Below, piece after piece: positions 1 through 8,087 of a stretch of DNA of 64,000 nucleotides. This stretch comes from Roseovarius marisflavi (GTDB lineage Bacteria; Pseudomonadota; Alphaproteobacteria; Rhodobacterales; Rhodobacteraceae). Where the stretch lies: positions 1 through 64,000 of the forward strand of contig NZ_FRBN01000002.1 in assembly GCF_900142625.1 (NCBI RefSeq). Direction: 5' to 3'. Below the pieces are notes generated by a model. It was not told the DNA's origin. It did not search any database and saw nothing but the letters and a program-made list of their open reading frames with translations. Position numbers and translations under genes: made by a program. Numbering within the stretch: the first letter of the stretch is position 1; each line of letters opens with the position of its first letter.

Positions 1-223
1 CAGAATATCCATGAGCGGCAAGGGAAATTGTTACGACAATTCCATGGTTGAGACGGTCTTCAAATCCATCACGGCAGAGCTGATCCGGCGCACCCGCCGG
101 GACATACGTCGCCAGGCAGAGGGCGCGACATTCCAGTATGTCAACGGGTTCTACAATCCACGGCGGCGGCATTCATCGCCGGGAGGCAAAAGCCCCTTGG
201 CCTTCGAACGAAAGGCCGCCTGA
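1..223 (+). mobile_element. IS3-family transposase, C-terminal end only (cut by window edge)
   Basis: The reading frame is open from the first bases of the window and ends at 223. It encodes the last 70 or so residues of an IS3-family (IS407/IS51-like) OrfB transposase. The block GNCYDNSMVE carries the last glutamate of the DDE catalytic triad, and the tail NGFYNPRRRHSS followed by a KSPLAFE-like motif is the usual end of this family. The protein would bind the IS ends and catalyse strand transfer. The rest lies left of the window, so whether the element is complete cannot be judged. No clear right inverted repeat could be defined in the roughly 50 bases after the stop. Confidence 0.85.
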
Positions 224-641
224 GTGAGTTGAGAAACCGGACCGCAAGCGTGACAAGACCATTAAACTGGAACACCCGATGCGGGCTTTCCAGAGCCAGG
301 TCGCGACAGGGCCTTGAATTGCTCTTGGCTGCGGCTTGGCATTTAGGGAGATTTGACCAACTTGGCTGACACAGTCGTCCGGAAGTTTGGGTCTGTTTGT
401 ATTTGAAATCGCTTGCGCTCATACCTCGACCACTGCGTGGGGCCTCGATGTTCAGGCCGTTTGGTCGTCCTATGGCCCTTTCAAGACGGCCAAAGGCCTT
501 TAGCGGCTATGAAAGGCAGCCAAGCCAGCAAAGGAGGATGTCATGTTTCACAAGGACAAGATGAAGGCAGGACTGAGGCCGCAATGAAGGAATGGCAGGT
601 CTGCAGACTTTGCTGCGGTTCAGGCTATCCCTGTATGTGGG
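224..641. other. Gap after the IS end, no supported gene
   Basis: The stretch between the transposase stop and the cupin gene has several small open frames on both strands, but none has a recognisable domain, a convincing ribosome site or Rhodobacterales-like codon use. It probably contains the right end of the IS3 element in its first 50 bases and then decayed DNA. I see no RNA gene in it. Confidence 0.4.
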
Positions 642-1022
642 TCACTCGTATTGAATGATTACGGATTCAAAGTTTTCTTTGCTTATTACCTTCGTATGAT
701 GACCTTTCCCGTGTCTGTCTTCCATGTGCCATACATCGCCCGGGCCAATGTCGCGGAAGTCACCGTCACTGGCGGTCACCCTTACTGTGCCCGAGAGACA
801 AATGAGCTTTTGAGCAACCGGCGTTGGATGAATTGGCTCGTTCCATCCTGACCTCAGTCTCAGGAACATCGTCTGTTTCACCGGTTCCGGGTCGGAGATT
901 TCGATATTCTGAGCAGGCGGCGCAAAGCTGCGTTCGTCCAAAGTTACTTCGACATCTTCCCAGTGGCTTTCGCCGTCATCATCAGAAAAAAGCCTTAGAA
1001 ATTTCATTTTATCAAACCCCAT
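642..1022 (-). CDS. Small cupin-domain protein
   Basis: This is a 126-residue single cupin (double-stranded beta-barrel) protein. The first half has a typical lead-in (MKFLRLFSDDDG, then a W-x-D-V-x-V segment). The second half shows a degenerate cupin motif 2 with GPGDVWHMED and a following GHHTKV. The metal-binding residues are incomplete, so it may be non-catalytic; I cannot name a substrate. The start at 1022 is preceded by AAGGGGG; a second ATG lies five codons in, at 1007. The frame stays open upstream to 1262 and would overlap the start of the divergent oxidoreductase gene. That extension has no cupin character and is left out. Confidence 0.65.
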   Translation of the reverse strand: MGFDKMKFLRLFSDDDGESHWEDVEVTLDERSFAPPAQNIEISDPEPVKQTMFLRLRSGWNEPIHPTPVAQKLICLSGTVRVTASDGDFRDIGPGDVWHMEDRHGKGHHTKVISKENFESVIIQYE

Positions 1023-1255
1023 TCTGACTCTGCCCCCTTGCCCCTTGTCTGCTTGACCCTTGCCTGTAAAAATTGTCATGTCCAACGCAATCGCAAGACT
1101 TTCCATGCCCATTTGCGCTTCAAGGGTCACAAGCCAGAACACGTCGTTATATTCCTTTATATTCCTTTGCATCCAATCGTTGGTATCTGGACAAAGTCGG
1201 ACAGGGATGTTCATTTCCATTTGAACACCTCTTCTGGAACAGGGAACAAGCGCAG
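1023..1255. other. Divergent intergenic region with an in-frame open extension of the cupin gene
   Basis: These 233 bases separate the cupin gene (minus) and the oxidoreductase gene (plus) and should hold both promoters. On the minus strand the cupin frame continues without a stop for 80 codons, giving a soluble-looking stretch that contains DTNDWMQRNIKEYNDVFW. I do not recognise this sequence. It could be a fused remnant of another gene. Confidence 0.4.
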
Positions 1256-2230
1256 ATGGCACGTAGCGTTATCATCGAAGAATTTGGCGGTCCGGAGAAT
1301 ATGAAAATCGTCGATCGCGAGGTTGGTGATCCGGGGGCTGGCGAAATCAGAATCCGACACAAGGCCTGCGGGCTCAACTTCATTGACGTCTATCAGCGCA
1401 CCGGTCTCTACCCGCTTGACCTGCCGCATGCCCTGGGGATGGAGGCGGCGGGGATCGTCGAGGCCGTAGGCGATGGGGTAACTCACCTCAAGCCCGGGGA
1501 CCGGGCCGCCTATGCGTCCATGCCACCGGGCGCCTATTGCGACGCACGCGTCATGCCTGCCGCTCAGGTCTGCCCCCTGCCCGACAGCATCTCTTTCGAG
1601 GAAGGCGCCGCCATAATGCTTCAAGGCATGACGGTGGAGTATCTCTTTCACAGGGTCTGGCCGCTCGAAGCGGGCGACAAGGTCTTGTTCCAGGCGGCAG
1701 CCGGCGGCGTCGGACTTCTGGCATGCCAATGGGCAAAATCCGAGGGCATCGAGCTGATCGGCACGGCCGGGACGGATGAAAAGTGCAAGCTTGCGCTGGA
1801 GTACGGCGCGGCACATTGCATCAACTATCGGGAACATGATTTTGTGCCAGAAGTAAAAAAGCTGACCGGCGGCGCAGGTGTCAGCGTCGCAATGGATGGA
1901 GTGGGCAAGGACACGTTCGGCGGCTCGCTCGACTGCATCCAGCCACTCGGCATGATGATCTCCTTTGGCAACGCATCAGGACCGGTTGATCCGGTCAGCC
2001 TTCTCACCCTTGCAAGCAAGGGTTCGCTGAAGCTGACGCGCACCACGCTCTTTACCTTTTTGGCGGATCATGCGCGCTGTCAGGATATGGCAAAGCATCT
2101 TTTTTCCAAAGTCGAAAGTGGCGCCATCAAGGTCAAGATCGGCCAGACATATCCGCTTGAACAAATCGTCGATGCGCATCGCGCACTCGAGAGCCGCCAA
2201 ACAACGGGATCGACTGTCATAACACTCTGA
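1256..2230 (+). CDS. NADPH:quinone oxidoreductase family (zeta-crystallin-like MDR)
   Basis: The 324-residue product belongs to the medium-chain dehydrogenase/reductase superfamily, quinone oxidoreductase (QorA/zeta-crystallin) branch. These enzymes reduce quinones with NADPH in the cytoplasm and lack the structural zinc. Visible features are the N-terminal GroES-like fold (about residues 30-120, with CGLNFIDVYQRTGLYP) and the Rossmann dinucleotide motif AAAGGVG at about 147-153. The catalytic zinc cysteine of alcohol dehydrogenases is absent, as expected. The frame is open back to 1073, but ATG 1256 gives the standard N-terminus (MARSVIIEEFGGPE) and has AGGGAA upstream. It stands alone, divergent from the cupin gene. 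Confidence 0.9.
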   Translation: MARSVIIEEFGGPENMKIVDREVGDPGAGEIRIRHKACGLNFIDVYQRTGLYPLDLPHALGMEAAGIVEAVGDGVTHLKPGDRAAYASMPPGAYCDARVMPAAQVCPLPDSISFEEGAAIMLQGMTVEYLFHRVWPLEAGDKVLFQAAAGGVGLLACQWAKSEGIELIGTAGTDEKCKLALEYGAAHCINYREHDFVPEVKKLTGGAGVSVAMDGVGKDTFGGSLDCIQPLGMMISFGNASGPVDPVSLLTLASKGSLKLTRTTLFTFLADHARCQDMAKHLFSKVESGAIKVKIGQTYPLEQIVDAHRALESRQTTGSTVITL

Positions 2231-2439
2231 TCGTTCGGGCCCAGGAATTGGGCTGACGTCCCGGAGAACGGTTGCAACGGGCCGGGAGCGGAGATTTCGA
2301 TGGGCAAGCTCCGCTCGCCCACTGCATCGAGCGCACCTTCAGATGGCCAGGGCGCTTGCTGGCTGCGACGACACGGAAAATCGAACGTCAGCAGCGCACA
2401 CCGCATAGCGCGCGCCCTGACGCCCCAAAAAGGTCCATG

Positions 2440-2697
2440 CAAAATGCCGGAAAACCCGAAGGCCACAGCAAGTCCCGCCGCGCCTGCCAGGTTTCCCGGA
2501 TACACAATTCCCCAGCTTCGTAGCAATTGGCGAGCAGATATCTTTCGGTCAACATCTGCCATGACCATCAGAGCGTTTCCGGTGAACAACTCTGCACCGC
2601 CAACAACGACCAGAAAAGACCCGGCGAAAACATCACGCCCCCATGCATACGCGGAGAAGGGCTTGATCAAGCAACCGGTGGATTTTTTCTCTTGAAC
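2440..2697 (-). pseudogene. Internal fragment of a formate/nitrite (FNT) transporter
   Basis: On the minus strand the segment VVVGGAELFTGNALMVMA followed by a DRKIS-LLRSWGIVYPGN block is the conserved pore and helix region of the formate/nitrite transporter family (FocA/NirC; usual length about 260-290 residues). Only about 80 residues survive. The start side is fused to a shortened KKSTG-LIKPF stretch, which suggests an internal deletion. After GFSGILHG the family pattern is lost and nothing resembling the second half of the channel follows. The frame happens to stay open further left, but that part is not FNT-like. It is almost certainly non-functional. Family match is clear; the exact break points are approximate. 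Confidence 0.75.
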
Positions 2698-2776
2698 CGG
2701 CGGGTCTGCCGGACACGCCCCGTTGATGCTATGTTAGGCTTCAATGGCAGAAAGCCACTGCAAAGGGGAAAGAAAA

Positions 2777-3580
2777 TTGCCACATGTTGACCTGAACGGA
2801 GCGCATATTCACTTCACTGACACAGGCGGCTCAGGAGAGGCGATCGTATTTTCACATGGCCTCTTGATGAATGCGGCCATGTTTGACAAGCAGGTCGCCC
2901 ATTTCCGAGGTCGCTACCGTTGCATCGCGTTCGATCACCGTGGTCAGGGACAGAGTGGAGTGACCGACGATGGATACGATATGGAGACGCTGGCGGCAGA
3001 TGCGGCGGCGCTCATCGAGCACCTTGATGTCGCTCCGTGTCACTTTGTCGGGCTAAGCATGGGCGGATTTGTCGGTATTCGGCTGGCCGCTCGGAACCCG
3101 GGCTTGTTGAAAACGCTGACCCTGCTCAATACGTCTGCCGACCCTGAGGCGATAGAAACCGGACCGAAATACCGGATACTCAACCTTGTGGCCCGTTGGG
3201 TAGGGCTGTGGGCCGTTGTTGGCCGTGTGATGCCAATTTTGTTTGGGCAGACTTTCCTGAAGGACGCGGCTCGCATGAATGAGCAGAAGCGGTGGCGTAA
3301 GGCAATTTCCGGCAATCACCGCATTGGCATCACGCGGGCTGTAACGGGTGTGATCGACCGTGACGGCTGCAGCGATCTTCTGAACGAGATCAGGATTCCA
3401 ACCGGCATTGGGGTCGGAGACGAGGACGTCGCCACGGAGCCCAGTAAATCAGAACGCATGCATGCGGCGATCAAGGGATCGGAACTGGTCGTTTTCAGGC
3501 ACACGGGCCATTCGTCGTCCATCGAGTCGCCGATGCAGGTAAATGACCTGATTGAGCGGACGATCAAACGCCTGAAATAG
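2777..3580 (+). CDS. Alpha/beta hydrolase
   Basis: The product is a cytoplasmic alpha/beta-hydrolase-fold enzyme of about 268 residues, probably an esterase or lactonase-type hydrolase. It shows an oxyanion segment SHGLLMN, the nucleophile elbow GLSMGG (serine), an acid in GDEDVATEP and a catalytic histidine in HTGHSS. A TTG start at 2777 has a strong AAAGGGGAAAG ribosome site and gives the usual beginning (LPHVDLNGAHIHFTDTG). An upstream ATG at 2744 would add eleven residues and lacks such a site. It is followed by a long gap and has no obvious operon partner; the substrate is unknown. Confidence 0.85.
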   Translation: MPHVDLNGAHIHFTDTGGSGEAIVFSHGLLMNAAMFDKQVAHFRGRYRCIAFDHRGQGQSGVTDDGYDMETLAADAAALIEHLDVAPCHFVGLSMGGFVGIRLAARNPGLLKTLTLLNTSADPEAIETGPKYRILNLVARWVGLWAVVGRVMPILFGQTFLKDAARMNEQKRWRKAISGNHRIGITRAVTGVIDRDGCSDLLNEIRIPTGIGVGDEDVATEPSKSERMHAAIKGSELVVFRHTGHSSSIESPMQVNDLIERTIKRLK

Positions 3581-4006
3581 CGGAACTGCGGAACAAAGGC
3601 GCATGTCGGAAAGTCGCGACACCGTCAATGCCGGGCCCCGAATTTCGGGGCGCTAAAGGAATGGCGGCACTTTGAAAGCTGCACGGCTGCATCTGCGTAT
3701 GCGATGAGCTTCTGGTACCCGAACGCGTTCACTTTTGGCTCGAAGCCGCAATTCTCCCAAGTCCATCCATTGACCACTCTGCGGGACGAGGTGCTTAGCC
3801 ATTCCTCGCCCGAGGATCAGAACTTACCAAAGTTTGGGTGGCCGCCATAGCCGCGCCTCAGCACCGGCACCAGATCGTCCTGCCATTGGCCGGTCAAGGT
3901 TGCCTGGATCGTATGTGACCTCTGCGGTTTTCACGGATTGATATTGAATAACACTTCGAAGCCGCTCATGGTCCGCTCAGATCAAGCAGACAATTTGGAG
4001 GGTAGG
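3581..4006. other. Gap with a hairpin and possible decayed coding sequence
   Basis: This 426-base stretch has no supported gene. An inverted repeat, CCCCGAA facing TTCGGGG, lies at about 3634-3650, just after the hydrolase gene; it has no following T-run. On the minus strand around 3800-3910 an open stretch encodes a peptide ending GYGGHPNFGKF. It looks protein-like but is too short to assign and has no clear start. Confidence 0.3.
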
Positions 4007-4345
4007 ATGAAATACTGTTCTGTTATGTTGATAGCGTTGATGGCCTTTTCCCCCGTCGGACAAGCTGCGGCGCAGCCGAAATCCAAGATTGGCGATTGCC
4101 CACCGGGGCTGGCCAAGAAAAACCCGCCTTGCGTGCCTCCCGGCCAAGCCAAGAAGATCTATCGGATCGGCGACAGATACGACCGAAACGACTATCTGAG
4201 CGATTATGATCGGCGGCGATACAACTTGCCCAGGCTACCCCGCGGACAAAGCTACTACCGCGTTGGTGACAGCTTGATCCGCGTCGACAATGAAACACGC
4301 GAGGTCCTCGAACTGATTGAGGCCGTTTCCAGAGTGCTAAACTGA
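4007..4345 (+). CDS. Small exported protein with a CPPGLAKKNPPC motif
   Basis: The 112-residue product has a signal peptide (MKYCSVMLIALMAFSPVGQAAA) with cleavage likely after residue 22. The mature part begins with a proline-rich, two-cysteine motif, CPPGLAKKNPPCVPPGQAKK, then a basic and aromatic segment rich in Tyr, Arg and Asp. This layout is common in small periplasmic proteins of Rhodobacterales that are loosely linked to the RcnB-like group, but no function is established. The frame is open back to 3938; ATG 4007 follows TTGGAGGGTAGG and starts the signal peptide. It is single, between two gaps. Confidence 0.75.
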   Translation: MKYCSVMLIALMAFSPVGQAAAQPKSKIGDCPPGLAKKNPPCVPPGQAKKIYRIGDRYDRNDYLSDYDRRRYNLPRLPRGQSYYRVGDSLIRVDNETREVLELIEAVSRVLN

Positions 4346-4703
4346 ATTCTGTGGGAACGGCCTGACCACGGACAAAACGGTCGTTGGCCACAAACGGTCC
4401 TTAGCCACAATAGCTGCGGCTTCAGCTTTCATTTGGACTCGACACAAAAACACCATGCTGAACGGCGGCGCGGCTAACTGCTGTGACGCCGGGGCATTCC
4501 AAATGTAGAAACGACGACCGCAAGGCGTTTTGTGGGCATGCGCGAGAGCGAAGTGCAAAATGACAGCCTTCGGGCGACCACATTTGAGGACATCACGACA
4601 CCTCGCGCCCAGCTATATGAGTGTCTCCATCACAATGTGCCGCAGGACAGACACGGTTACTCCAAAACATCAAAGGGATCGACTGCAGCCAGGCCACGTT
4701 CTG
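4346..4703. other. Gap with no supported gene
   Basis: Open frames here on both strands are short, have no domain and use codons unlike the neighbouring genes. Nothing recognisable as a terminator or RNA gene was seen. It separates the exported protein gene from the end of the convergent dadA gene. Confidence 0.4.
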
Positions 4704-5963
4704 TCAGCGCAAGTATCGCGCCGCCGTCAGCCCTTCAAATGAAATCTCCGGTTCTTTGCCCAGGACCACATCGGCCACCGCCCTGCCCGACCCGCAGGCC
4801 ATCGTCCACCCCAGCGTTCCGTGGCCGGTATTCACGAACAGGTTGTCATATTGCGTCGGCCCCAAAACAGGCGTGCCATCTGGTGTCATCGGGCGCAGAC
4901 CGGTCCATCCTTCGGCGCGCGAGATGTCGCCGCCCTTGGGAAAGAGATCGCCGATCACATGTTTCACCGTATCGGTGGCATGCGGGCCGAGACGGTTCGA
5001 ATAGCCCGCAATTTCCGCCGTGCCAGCAACGCGGATGCGATCGCCGAGGCGGGTGATGGCGACCTTATGGGTTTCGTCCATGATTGTGGATTGTGGTGCA
5101 AACGCGTCGTCGGTGACAGGCAGCGTGACGGAATACCCCTTGACCGGATAGACCGGCAGTTTGACCCCTATGGGATTCAGCACGTTCACCGCATAGCTGC
5201 CCATGGCACAAACATAAGCATCCCCCGTAATTCGCCCGGCGATTTCAGTGTCCACGCCCGCTATCTTGCCATTCTCGATTGCGATGGATCTGATCGACTG
5301 TCCGTATTGGAATTCAACCCCCATTTCCGCGCATTTATCGGCCAGGGCCATGGTGAACAATCGGCAATCCCCGGTGCGATCTGCGGTCAGGCGCAGGCCG
5401 CCGACAAACTTGTTACGCACCTCGGCCAGGGCCGGTTCAACCTCTATGCAGGCGTCCCGGCCGAGCACCTCGTAGGGAGAGTCGTATTCGGCAAGGATTT
5501 CCTGATCCGCCTTTGATCCCTTCATCTGCTTGGCAGTGCGGAAAAGCTGCAGGGTGCCCTGCGCGCGGCCATCATATTCAATGCCTGTCTCGGCAATCAG
5601 CTCTGGCATCACGTCGCGCGAATAGTTCGACACCCGCACCATGCGCCCCTTGTTGATGCGATAACTGTCGTCGTTGCAATTGCGCAGCATCTGGGCGCAC
5701 CATTTCCACATGGTTGGGCTGATCAGCGGCCAGATGAACAGCGGGCGGCGCTTCATGAACAGCCATTTGATTGCCTTGATGGGTATCCCCGGCGCTGCCC
5801 AAGGCGAGGTCATGCCATAGCTCAACTCTCCCGCGTTCGCATAGCTGGTTTCCAACCCTGGCCCGACCTGACGATCTATGACCACGACGTCTGCGCCCTG
5901 TTTGGCCAGATAATACGCGGTGGTAACGCCGATGACGCCCGCCCCCATAACGACAACTTTCAT
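4704..5963 (-). CDS. dadA: D-amino acid dehydrogenase small subunit
   Basis: This 419-residue FAD enzyme oxidatively deaminates D-amino acids, for example D-alanine to pyruvate, and passes electrons to the respiratory quinone pool at the inner membrane. The N-terminus has the dinucleotide-binding GAGVIGVTTAYYLA, followed by the DadA-typical ETSYANAGELSYG. The C-terminal FAD contacts include GWTGLRPMTPDGTPVLG and NTGHGTLGWTMACGSG. Length is normal for DadA (about 410-430). No alanine racemase or Lrp regulator is adjacent, so it stands alone rather than in a dadAX operon. Its promoter must lie in the 470-base gap to the right. Confidence 0.93.
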   Translation of the reverse strand: MKVVVMGAGVIGVTTAYYLAKQGADVVVIDRQVGPGLETSYANAGELSYGMTSPWAAPGIPIKAIKWLFMKRRPLFIWPLISPTMWKWCAQMLRNCNDDSYRINKGRMVRVSNYSRDVMPELIAETGIEYDGRAQGTLQLFRTAKQMKGSKADQEILAEYDSPYEVLGRDACIEVEPALAEVRNKFVGGLRLTADRTGDCRLFTMALADKCAEMGVEFQYGQSIRSIAIENGKIAGVDTEIAGRITGDAYVCAMGSYAVNVLNPIGVKLPVYPVKGYSVTLPVTDDAFAPQSTIMDETHKVAITRLGDRIRVAGTAEIAGYSNRLGPHATDTVKHVIGDLFPKGGDISRAEGWTGLRPMTPDGTPVLGPTQYDNLFVNTGHGTLGWTMACGSGRAVADVVLGKEPEISFEGLTAARYLR

Positions 5964-6434
5964 TTGAAATGCCTTTCGATTGTGTTCACGCTAGAATGCT
6001 CCGTCTGACGACAGGGGGCAAGGTGTGTGGGTGATTGGTCCGGCGATGTCATCCGCGAGTGTTGAAACGCTGGCTCAAATGGCAATGGGCACATGGCGCC
6101 CCAGTGAACATACGCCCTGCGAATCCCTGCGAGACCGGCTATCCTTGCAACAAAGGCCTCCGACCCTGGCACAGAACGAAAATGCTCCGCGTTGATCCGT
6201 TGCTTCAGGTCAAAGGGGGGACGCTGCTGTTGACGTCGTGACGCGTTTACAGGTCCAGAGCCTGGCCGCTTTTCCTTGCCCGCATGCGCCGGTCTGCTAG
6301 GACTGTCCAAAGAACCCGAAGGTCAGGTCCGTCTGATCACGGAAACTACTCCAGGGCGGCATACACCTGCTCGCGCCGAGCCTGGTGTCACTCAGCCCGA
6401 GGTTTTTGGCTTTAGGTCGAGAGGTTGACCAGGA
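5964..6434. other. Divergent gap between dadA and the secreted esterase
   Basis: The 471 bases between two divergent genes should contain both promoters. I see no supported gene: open frames on both strands are low quality and mutually contradictory. No RNA structure or inverted repeat of note was found. Confidence 0.35.
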
Positions 6435-7535
6435 ATGAACATTTTCAAAAGCTTTGGGGACACTCGCCGTGACTGCCCGGCAGGAAAAATCGCAACAAAG
6501 TCTCCTGCGACGATGCTCCTGGAGAGAGTTCGGATGGTTGCTCTGGGTTGCGTTCTCTGGCCTGGCGCCAGTTTGGCGGATCCGCTGCCGTTGCTGAACC
6601 TTGATCCGGCGGCAACCACGGTCTCCGGCTTGTCCAGTGGCGCCTTCATGGCGGTGCAGTTGCAAGTTGCATTCTCATCAGCAATCAGCGGGGTGGGCAT
6701 TGTTGCAGGCGGGCCATTCAATTGTGCCGATAAATCAGTCTGGCGGGCGCTCTATGTGTGCATGAACCCGTTTTGGGACGGTCCCGATCCGGCTGAGGCG
6801 ATTGCCAGCATGCGGACGTTGGCTGAACAGGGCAAAATCGACCCTCTCGATGACATCGACCCTGATCGAATCTATCTGTTCCACGGCAAATCCGACCACA
6901 CCGTGGCGCGCGCGACGATGGACGCCCTGAAGGAAACCTATCTGTCACTGGGCATACCGGAAATGGCCATCAATTATACGGTATCGGTCGATGCAGGGCA
7001 TGGTTTCGTCACCGAACAGGCGCTGACCGCCTGCGCAAAGACCCAGCCTGATTTCCTGATCGATTGCGATATTGACCAAGCGGGGGACATTCTGAACTGG
7101 CTCTATGGTGAGCTGTCACAGCCGATCGCGCCGCGCGACTTGGGGTTGCTCACATTCGATCAGTCGCTCTATACCGAGGACGTCGCGGGCATGGATAGCA
7201 AAGCCTTCGTCTATGTGCCTGTCGCCTGTACAGAAGGCGAAGTCTGTCGTCTGCATATTGCGCTGCATGGATGTAACCAGGGTCGCGAGACCATGGGCGA
7301 GGATTACGCACGGCTTACTGGCTATAACGGCTGGGCTGAAGCGAACAACATCGTTGTTCTCTATCCACAGGCGGTAAAAACTCCATCACCTTGGTATAAT
7401 TGGTTCGCGGGAAATCCGAAGGGGTGCTGGGACTGGTGGGGGTATTCAGCTTCGGATTACCTGAGCCGCACGGCGCCGCAGCCTGCAGCCATCTCGCGTA
7501 TGGCGGGCGCGCTAGGGGTGGCCTTGGGGCGTTGA
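6435..7535 (+). CDS. Exported PHB-depolymerase-family esterase
   Basis: The product of up to 366 residues resembles extracellular poly(3-hydroxybutyrate) depolymerase-type esterases, which hydrolyse polyester outside the cytoplasm. A hydrophobic segment (MVALGCVLWPGASLADP) is a signal peptide. It is followed by TTVSGLSSGAFMAVQLQ, with the lipase box GLSSG carrying the nucleophilic serine, and later by the family block ALHGCNQG and the aromatic-rich YNWFAGNPKGCWDWWGYS. The many cysteines fit a disulfide-bonded secreted protein. ATG 6435 is the longest start. In-frame ATGs at 6513 and 6534 give a more ordinary signal peptide, and 6534 has GGAGAG nearby. Whether PHB or another ester is the substrate cannot be told. 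Confidence 0.8.
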   Translation: MNIFKSFGDTRRDCPAGKIATKSPATMLLERVRMVALGCVLWPGASLADPLPLLNLDPAATTVSGLSSGAFMAVQLQVAFSSAISGVGIVAGGPFNCADKSVWRALYVCMNPFWDGPDPAEAIASMRTLAEQGKIDPLDDIDPDRIYLFHGKSDHTVARATMDALKETYLSLGIPEMAINYTVSVDAGHGFVTEQALTACAKTQPDFLIDCDIDQAGDILNWLYGELSQPIAPRDLGLLTFDQSLYTEDVAGMDSKAFVYVPVACTEGEVCRLHIALHGCNQGRETMGEDYARLTGYNGWAEANNIVVLYPQAVKTPSPWYNWFAGNPKGCWDWWGYSASDYLSRTAPQPAAISRMAGALGVALGR

Positions 7536-8087
7536 TCTGTATGTTCAGAGGTCGGATTGTGCCCGCTACTGATCTGAGACTTCTTGCTGGCATTATCAGA
7601 GGAAACCGACGTGAGACGGGCCGGGCAGAATTGTAGCGCCTGAAGATGACCAAAGCTGATCCAGTCAGCTATTTCAAAACGAGCCGCGAGATCATCCACT
7701 TGGACCAAAGCCAGGACGACTACCGTAACTTTCCTGGCCTCCATTTTCGACAGGTCCATTCATCTTGTTGTCCTTCATTTGCAGAAGATCGCACGAATAA
7801 CGGTTCGATTGCGCTCAGTCATGCGCGGATCGCCATTATCCCACGCCTCGCGGATTTCCCGAAGCCATCCCAATCATTTCCCGCAACCGGAGTGCCCATG
7901 ATCTCGACCAAGGCATGCGCCAGGCTATTGCCCGCCACCGGCTCAAGGGCCAGGCGCAGCAGATCAGCTGCATGCTCTTTGTATGGGGACGACCGAATGG
8001 CGACCTTCCGGAGACACCAAGCAGCGGGGCCACGCAGCCTGGCGTATGCTCAGGCGGTTTGAACCGACCGGCCCAGAGCGCAGGATT
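7536..8087. other. 552-base gap holding a decayed gene piece
   Basis: No intact gene is supported here. The right half carries a frameshifted minus-strand coding remnant, listed separately. The left half (7536-7770) shows only short frames without domains. This gap marks the boundary between the gene-poor left edge and the dense, conserved right part of the window. Confidence 0.4.
7775..8010 (-). pseudogene. Frameshifted remnant of an unidentified gene
   Basis: Reading the minus strand leftwards from about 8010 gives a plausible soluble protein segment containing YKEHAADLLRLALEPVAGNS, then HALVEIMG. Near 7870 this frame loses sense, and a shift of one base continues it as FREIREAWDNGDPRMTERN and then RTVIRAIFCK with a TGA stop at 7775-7777. 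Both halves look like real protein and join smoothly across one indel. I do not recognise the family. The 5' end is missing or unreadable. Confidence 0.4.

Noticed and set aside
413-658. 81-codon open frame after the IS end
   Set aside because: No ribosome site or family resemblance; it overlaps the end of the cupin gene.
7646-8062. 138-codon plus-strand open frame in the 552-base gap
   Set aside because: Codon use is poor, there is no domain, and it overlaps the more protein-like minus-strand remnant.
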